This document shows positions 6,567 to 8,673 of a DNA stretch of 8,673 nucleotides, one piece after another. How positions within the stretch are numbered: position 1 is the stretch's first letter; the number at the start of each line of letters is the position of its first letter. The translations under genes and the position numbers were made by a program. The DNA lies in contig PMJC01000308.1 of NCBI GenBank assembly GCA_003157235.1, positions 1 through 8,673 of the forward strand, written 5' to 3'. This DNA comes from Methanosarcina sp. (lineage in GTDB: Archaea; Halobacteriota; Methanosarcinia; Methanosarcinales; Methanosarcinaceae). The notes under the pieces are model-generated. The model saw only the letters and a list, made by a program, of their open reading frames with translations, searched no databases and was not told the origin of the DNA.

Positions 6567-7069
6567 TATATCGAACTAAGATCATCTACGCGTTTCTTCA
6601 GGACTCCTACAAAAAGAGAATTGTCATAGTAGGCCAGGTCTTCTCCACACATTGGGCAGAGAAATTCAGTTTCTGTAGCTTCGTTAAAAAGAAGGCGAAC
6701 ACAACCTTGAGGGCACATATAGAAAACATTGTTTTCCTCAAATTCGAAGCGAACCTTTAAATTTCTAAGAAGTTTTTTCTTTTCCCTCATAAGCTGATGC
6801 TCTATGTCAGAAAAGTCCAAATGCCAGAGATATGTCAACCATCCGCTGTTTGAATCTCTCTCCCTACGGCAGATTGCGAATTTATTTTCGTAAAGTATAA
6901 AAAGAGTTCTTCTCACAGTGTTCAGCAGTACTCCACTCTTTGCCGCAATCTCTTCATCTGTAACATCACCTTCAGGCATATCTCCTATCATTTTGAGCCC
7001 CTCTTCCCCTACAAGGCTCGTGAGGTATCCGCTAATTACCTTGTCATTAAATTCGACCAACGTATTCAC
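6566..7069 (-). CDS. tfe: Transcription initiation factor E, alpha subunit (TFE)
   Basis: TFE is the archaeal counterpart of the TFIIE large subunit. It binds the RNA polymerase clamp and stalk and helps open the promoter and stabilise the open complex. The 167 residues match family size. Residues 1-90 form the extended winged helix, with EEIAAKSGVLLNTVRRTLFI (40-59) as the recognition part and a WLTYLWHLD wing at 77-85. After the charged linker (90-110) comes the C-terminal zinc ribbon with Cys119, Cys123, Cys138 and Cys141 (CPQGC and CPMC). All four cysteines are present, so the ribbon should hold zinc. The start codon is GTG at 7069, with AGGG seven bases upstream. A TATA-like element lies about 40 bases upstream, and the gene leads a two-gene unit with the HD protein. 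Confidence 0.96.
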   Translation of the reverse strand: MNTLVEFNDKVISGYLTSLVGEEGLKMIGDMPEGDVTDEEIAAKSGVLLNTVRRTLFILYENKFAICRRERDSNSGWLTYLWHLDFSDIEHQLMREKKKLLRNLKVRFEFEENNVFYMCPQGCVRLLFNEATETEFLCPMCGEDLAYYDNSLFVGVLKKRVDDLSSI

Positions 7070-7106
7070 CTTAAATCCCTATATGAATTGCACACATCTG
7101 TATTAA

Positions 7107-7116
7107 AGTTTATATT
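7107..7116 (-). promoter_or_regulatory. Probable TATA box of tfe
   Basis: The minus strand reads AATATAAACT, preceded by GCGGA that could serve as BRE, in the 123-base gap between the ATP-grasp gene and tfe. The predicted start near 7085 gives a leader of under 20 bases that still includes AGGG (7080-7077). Confidence 0.45.
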
Positions 7117-7192
7117 CCGCTTTCCAGAAACTTACATGCTCTGGAAAATTAAAACTTCAGAAAGATTGAATTTTACATTCTTCCAACGAGGC

Positions 7193-8371
7193 TCAGTCAT
7201 TGCCTCTAGATTTCGTTTGATTTTCAATAAAAGTATCTATTCTTTTTGCCCCCCTTTCAAGGAATAGGACTGCATCTTCCCTAGTAGAGGTGCATGAAAA
7301 CAGGGAAGTGAGAGGCCAGTCAGGCTTTACAACAGTTCCTTGGGGAGGGATGTCTGCGCATTTTTCCTTAATAATGATGTCCATGAGCTCTCTGTCTATA
7401 AAAAGTTCCCGATCTGAGTAAAAAATCCCTCTTGCAGCAAAACATTTCGCATTAGGTTTGTCTGGGAGGTCTCCCCTGAAGCAGTCAACGTGAGCTTCAA
7501 AGAGATTAATATCCATTGCCTTCTCGATAGTATCGAGACTTCCCTGAAATCTTGGGTTTATCTCAAGCACTACAGGCCCATTTTCCGTGAACAGAAAGTC
7601 CACTCCATTTGAGCCCAGTAACTTGAATCGGAGAACCAGATCTTCAGCAAGTGCTTCCATTTCTTCTGCTTGCTCAGTCCTAAAAGGAGTTATATTTCCA
7701 CAATAGGCAAAGGGAAGCCTCGAAAGCCAAGATATACCTATTAACTGTTCATTCACAGCTACTGAAAGAGCTTCATTCTTTGTGGACAGCAAAGAGACAC
7801 TTGAGGAAATACCTTCCAGAAAATCCTGAATAATGACTGTCTGATCAGTGAGTTCCGGATTCAAACCGAATAACTCATCGAGTATAGATAGAATCTCCTG
7901 TTTGCTCTTGGCAATCCTATTGAAGGTTCCTCCTCCGCCTAAGGCGGGTTTAATTATGACTGGACATTCGATTGTATCTAATTCTTCAGGAGAATAGCAG
8001 TGAGGGTGAGAGATACCAAGGGCATCAAGCCTTTTGGAAAGGTACAGCTTATCTGAGGCTTTCTGCACGGCATCTGGAGAGCTGGCAAGAAGGGGGCAGG
8101 GAAAACTATTGTAATCAACCATTCCAATACCCGAACCCGGTACAATGGCATCAAACTTCAGCTCAAATGAATCCATTTTAACCTTTATCTTAGAAAAATC
8201 GAGTTGTTGCAATTTTTTTGCAGTTCTGAATTCAAGAAGAACCGAACCATATGCGCATTTTTGCAGGTCAAGATCACGGAATGCATCGATAGAATAAACA
8301 TTATAGCCTGCTCTCCTCGCAGAGCATACAATATTTCGGGTACTAAATCCGATTACAAGAATATTCTGCAT
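7193..8371 (-). CDS. ATP-grasp ligase (carboligase-like, COG2232 type), substrate unknown
   Basis: This 392-residue cytoplasmic protein has the ATP-grasp fold: such enzymes join a carboxylate, activated as an acyl phosphate, to an amine or similar nucleophile. The N-terminal part (1-100) is a Rossmann-like pre-ATP domain beginning NILVIGFSTRN, with VPGSGIGM at 77-84. The ATP-binding lysine and glycine-rich loop are KPALGGGGTFN at 141-151, and the metal-binding EINPRFQGS is at 270-278, so the catalytic core looks intact. The opening motif GFSTR followed by SARRAGYNVYSIDAF fits the archaeal family annotated as carbamoyl-phosphate-synthase-like or COG2232 carboligase. PylC-like and other amino-acid ligases are alternatives. 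GAGG lies four bases before the ATG. The gene starts 35 bases after the NMD3-like gene ends, so they probably share a transcript. The C-terminal region (about 310-392) is less conserved and I recognise no known domain in it. Confidence 0.85.
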   Translation of the reverse strand: MQNILVIGFSTRNIVCSARRAGYNVYSIDAFRDLDLQKCAYGSVLLEFRTAKKLQQLDFSKIKVKMDSFELKFDAIVPGSGIGMVDYNSFPCPLLASSPDAVQKASDKLYLSKRLDALGISHPHCYSPEELDTIECPVIIKPALGGGGTFNRIAKSKQEILSILDELFGLNPELTDQTVIIQDFLEGISSSVSLLSTKNEALSVAVNEQLIGISWLSRLPFAYCGNITPFRTEQAEEMEALAEDLVLRFKLLGSNGVDFLFTENGPVVLEINPRFQGSLDTIEKAMDINLFEAHVDCFRGDLPDKPNAKCFAARGIFYSDRELFIDRELMDIIIKEKCADIPPQGTVVKPDWPLTSLFSCTSTREDAVLFLERGAKRIDTFIENQTKSRGND

Positions 8372-8406
8372 TTATCCTCGACTGTTCCCATTTTGTTTGC
8401 CAGAAT

Positions 8407-8673
8407 CTATGAACGTATCAGAGCAAAGATTCCATAAGGAGTTTTCAGGACGAGGATTTCACTACCTGCATCAGCACGGAATGATAAAGGTTTCTTTATA
8501 GCCACAGTCTCATAGCTATCGGGATCAAGTACTAGAATTGCATTTTTTTCTATTGAAACCAGTACTGTCAAAACTGCATCCTCTATATTAGCTATTTTTT
8601 CTGCACCTTTCAGTTTCTCAGGGGTTGAAATGAATCTGGAGCCATCCTCAAGAGAAATCCCATTAACCTTTTT
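8407..8673 (-). CDS. C-terminal end of a probable NMD3-like protein (5' end outside window)
   Basis: Only the last 88 residues are in the window, open at base 8673 and ending with TAG at 8409-8407. The frame has no internal stop and reads as a compact beta-rich region. The segment ILVLDPDSYETVAIKKP at residues 46-62 of the visible part resembles the LDPxTYxTVxxxxP stretch I recall near the end of archaeal NMD3 proteins (COG1499), linked to ribosome export or stability in eukaryotes. The preceding ISLEDGSRFISTPEKLKGAE and following EILVLKTPYGIFALI also fit small beta-barrel modules. The N-terminal zinc-finger CxxC motifs of NMD3 would lie outside the window, so this call rests on the tail alone. 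The short gap to the ATP-grasp gene suggests an operon. Confidence 0.55.
   Translation of the reverse strand, partial: KKVNGISLEDGSRFISTPEKLKGAEKIANIEDAVLTVLVSIEKNAILVLDPDSYETVAIKKPLSFRADAGSEILVLKTPYGIFALIRS

Noticed and set aside
6548..8437. Plus-strand ORFs opposite tfe and the ATP-grasp gene
   Set aside because: All are antisense shadows of well-conserved minus-strand proteins, with no ribosome sites or recognisable content.

Overview
The window looks like a chromosomal segment of a methanogenic archaeon of the Methanosarcina type. The evidence is archaeal-only information-processing genes (TFE, the KH-domain beta-CASP termination factor, an archaeal 20S proteasome beta subunit with a 9-residue propeptide), archaeal TATA boxes, AT-rich spacers with long leaders, and a proteasome sequence very close to what I recall of Methanosarcina. 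The genus is inferred; I ran no search.

All intact genes lie on the minus strand. Read from high to low coordinates they are: the 3' end of a probable NMD3-like gene (8673-8407), an ATP-grasp ligase (8371-7193), the transcription initiation factor tfe (7069-6566), a small HD-domain hydrolase whose ribosome site overlaps the tfe stop (6555-6043), proteasome beta psmB (5788-5156), the beta-CASP ribonuclease and termination factor FttA/aCPSF1 (5047-3134), and, after a 2-kb gap, ftsZ (1120 to beyond base 1). Likely promoters precede tfe, psmB, fttA and ftsZ. The probable transcription units are therefore [NMD3-like + ATP-grasp], [tfe + HD protein], [psmB], [fttA] and [ftsZ].

The 2-kb gap between ftsZ and fttA (about 1121-3133) has no intact gene, but it is not featureless. 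It holds two heavily decayed genes that single-frame ORF calling misses: the C-terminal half of an IS110-type transposase on the minus strand (about 2219-1830) and a nearly full-length HAD-superfamily phosphatase/phosphomutase on the plus strand (2437-3084) with at least eight stops and several frame changes. Near ftsZ there is also a 13-bp perfect inverted repeat made of two opposed TATA-like sequences, and a nested palindrome in the predicted ftsZ leader.

The theme of the segment is gene expression and cell maintenance: transcription initiation (TFE), 3'-end formation and termination (FttA), protein degradation (PsmB), possibly ribosome quality (NMD3-like) and division (FtsZ). Three start codons need care: TTG for ftsZ, TTG for the HD gene and the second ATG for psmB fit the ribosome binding sites better than the longest ORFs. 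I found no convincing new multi-gene system; the most useful novelties are the two gene relics, the ftsZ control region and the coupled tfe-HD pair.
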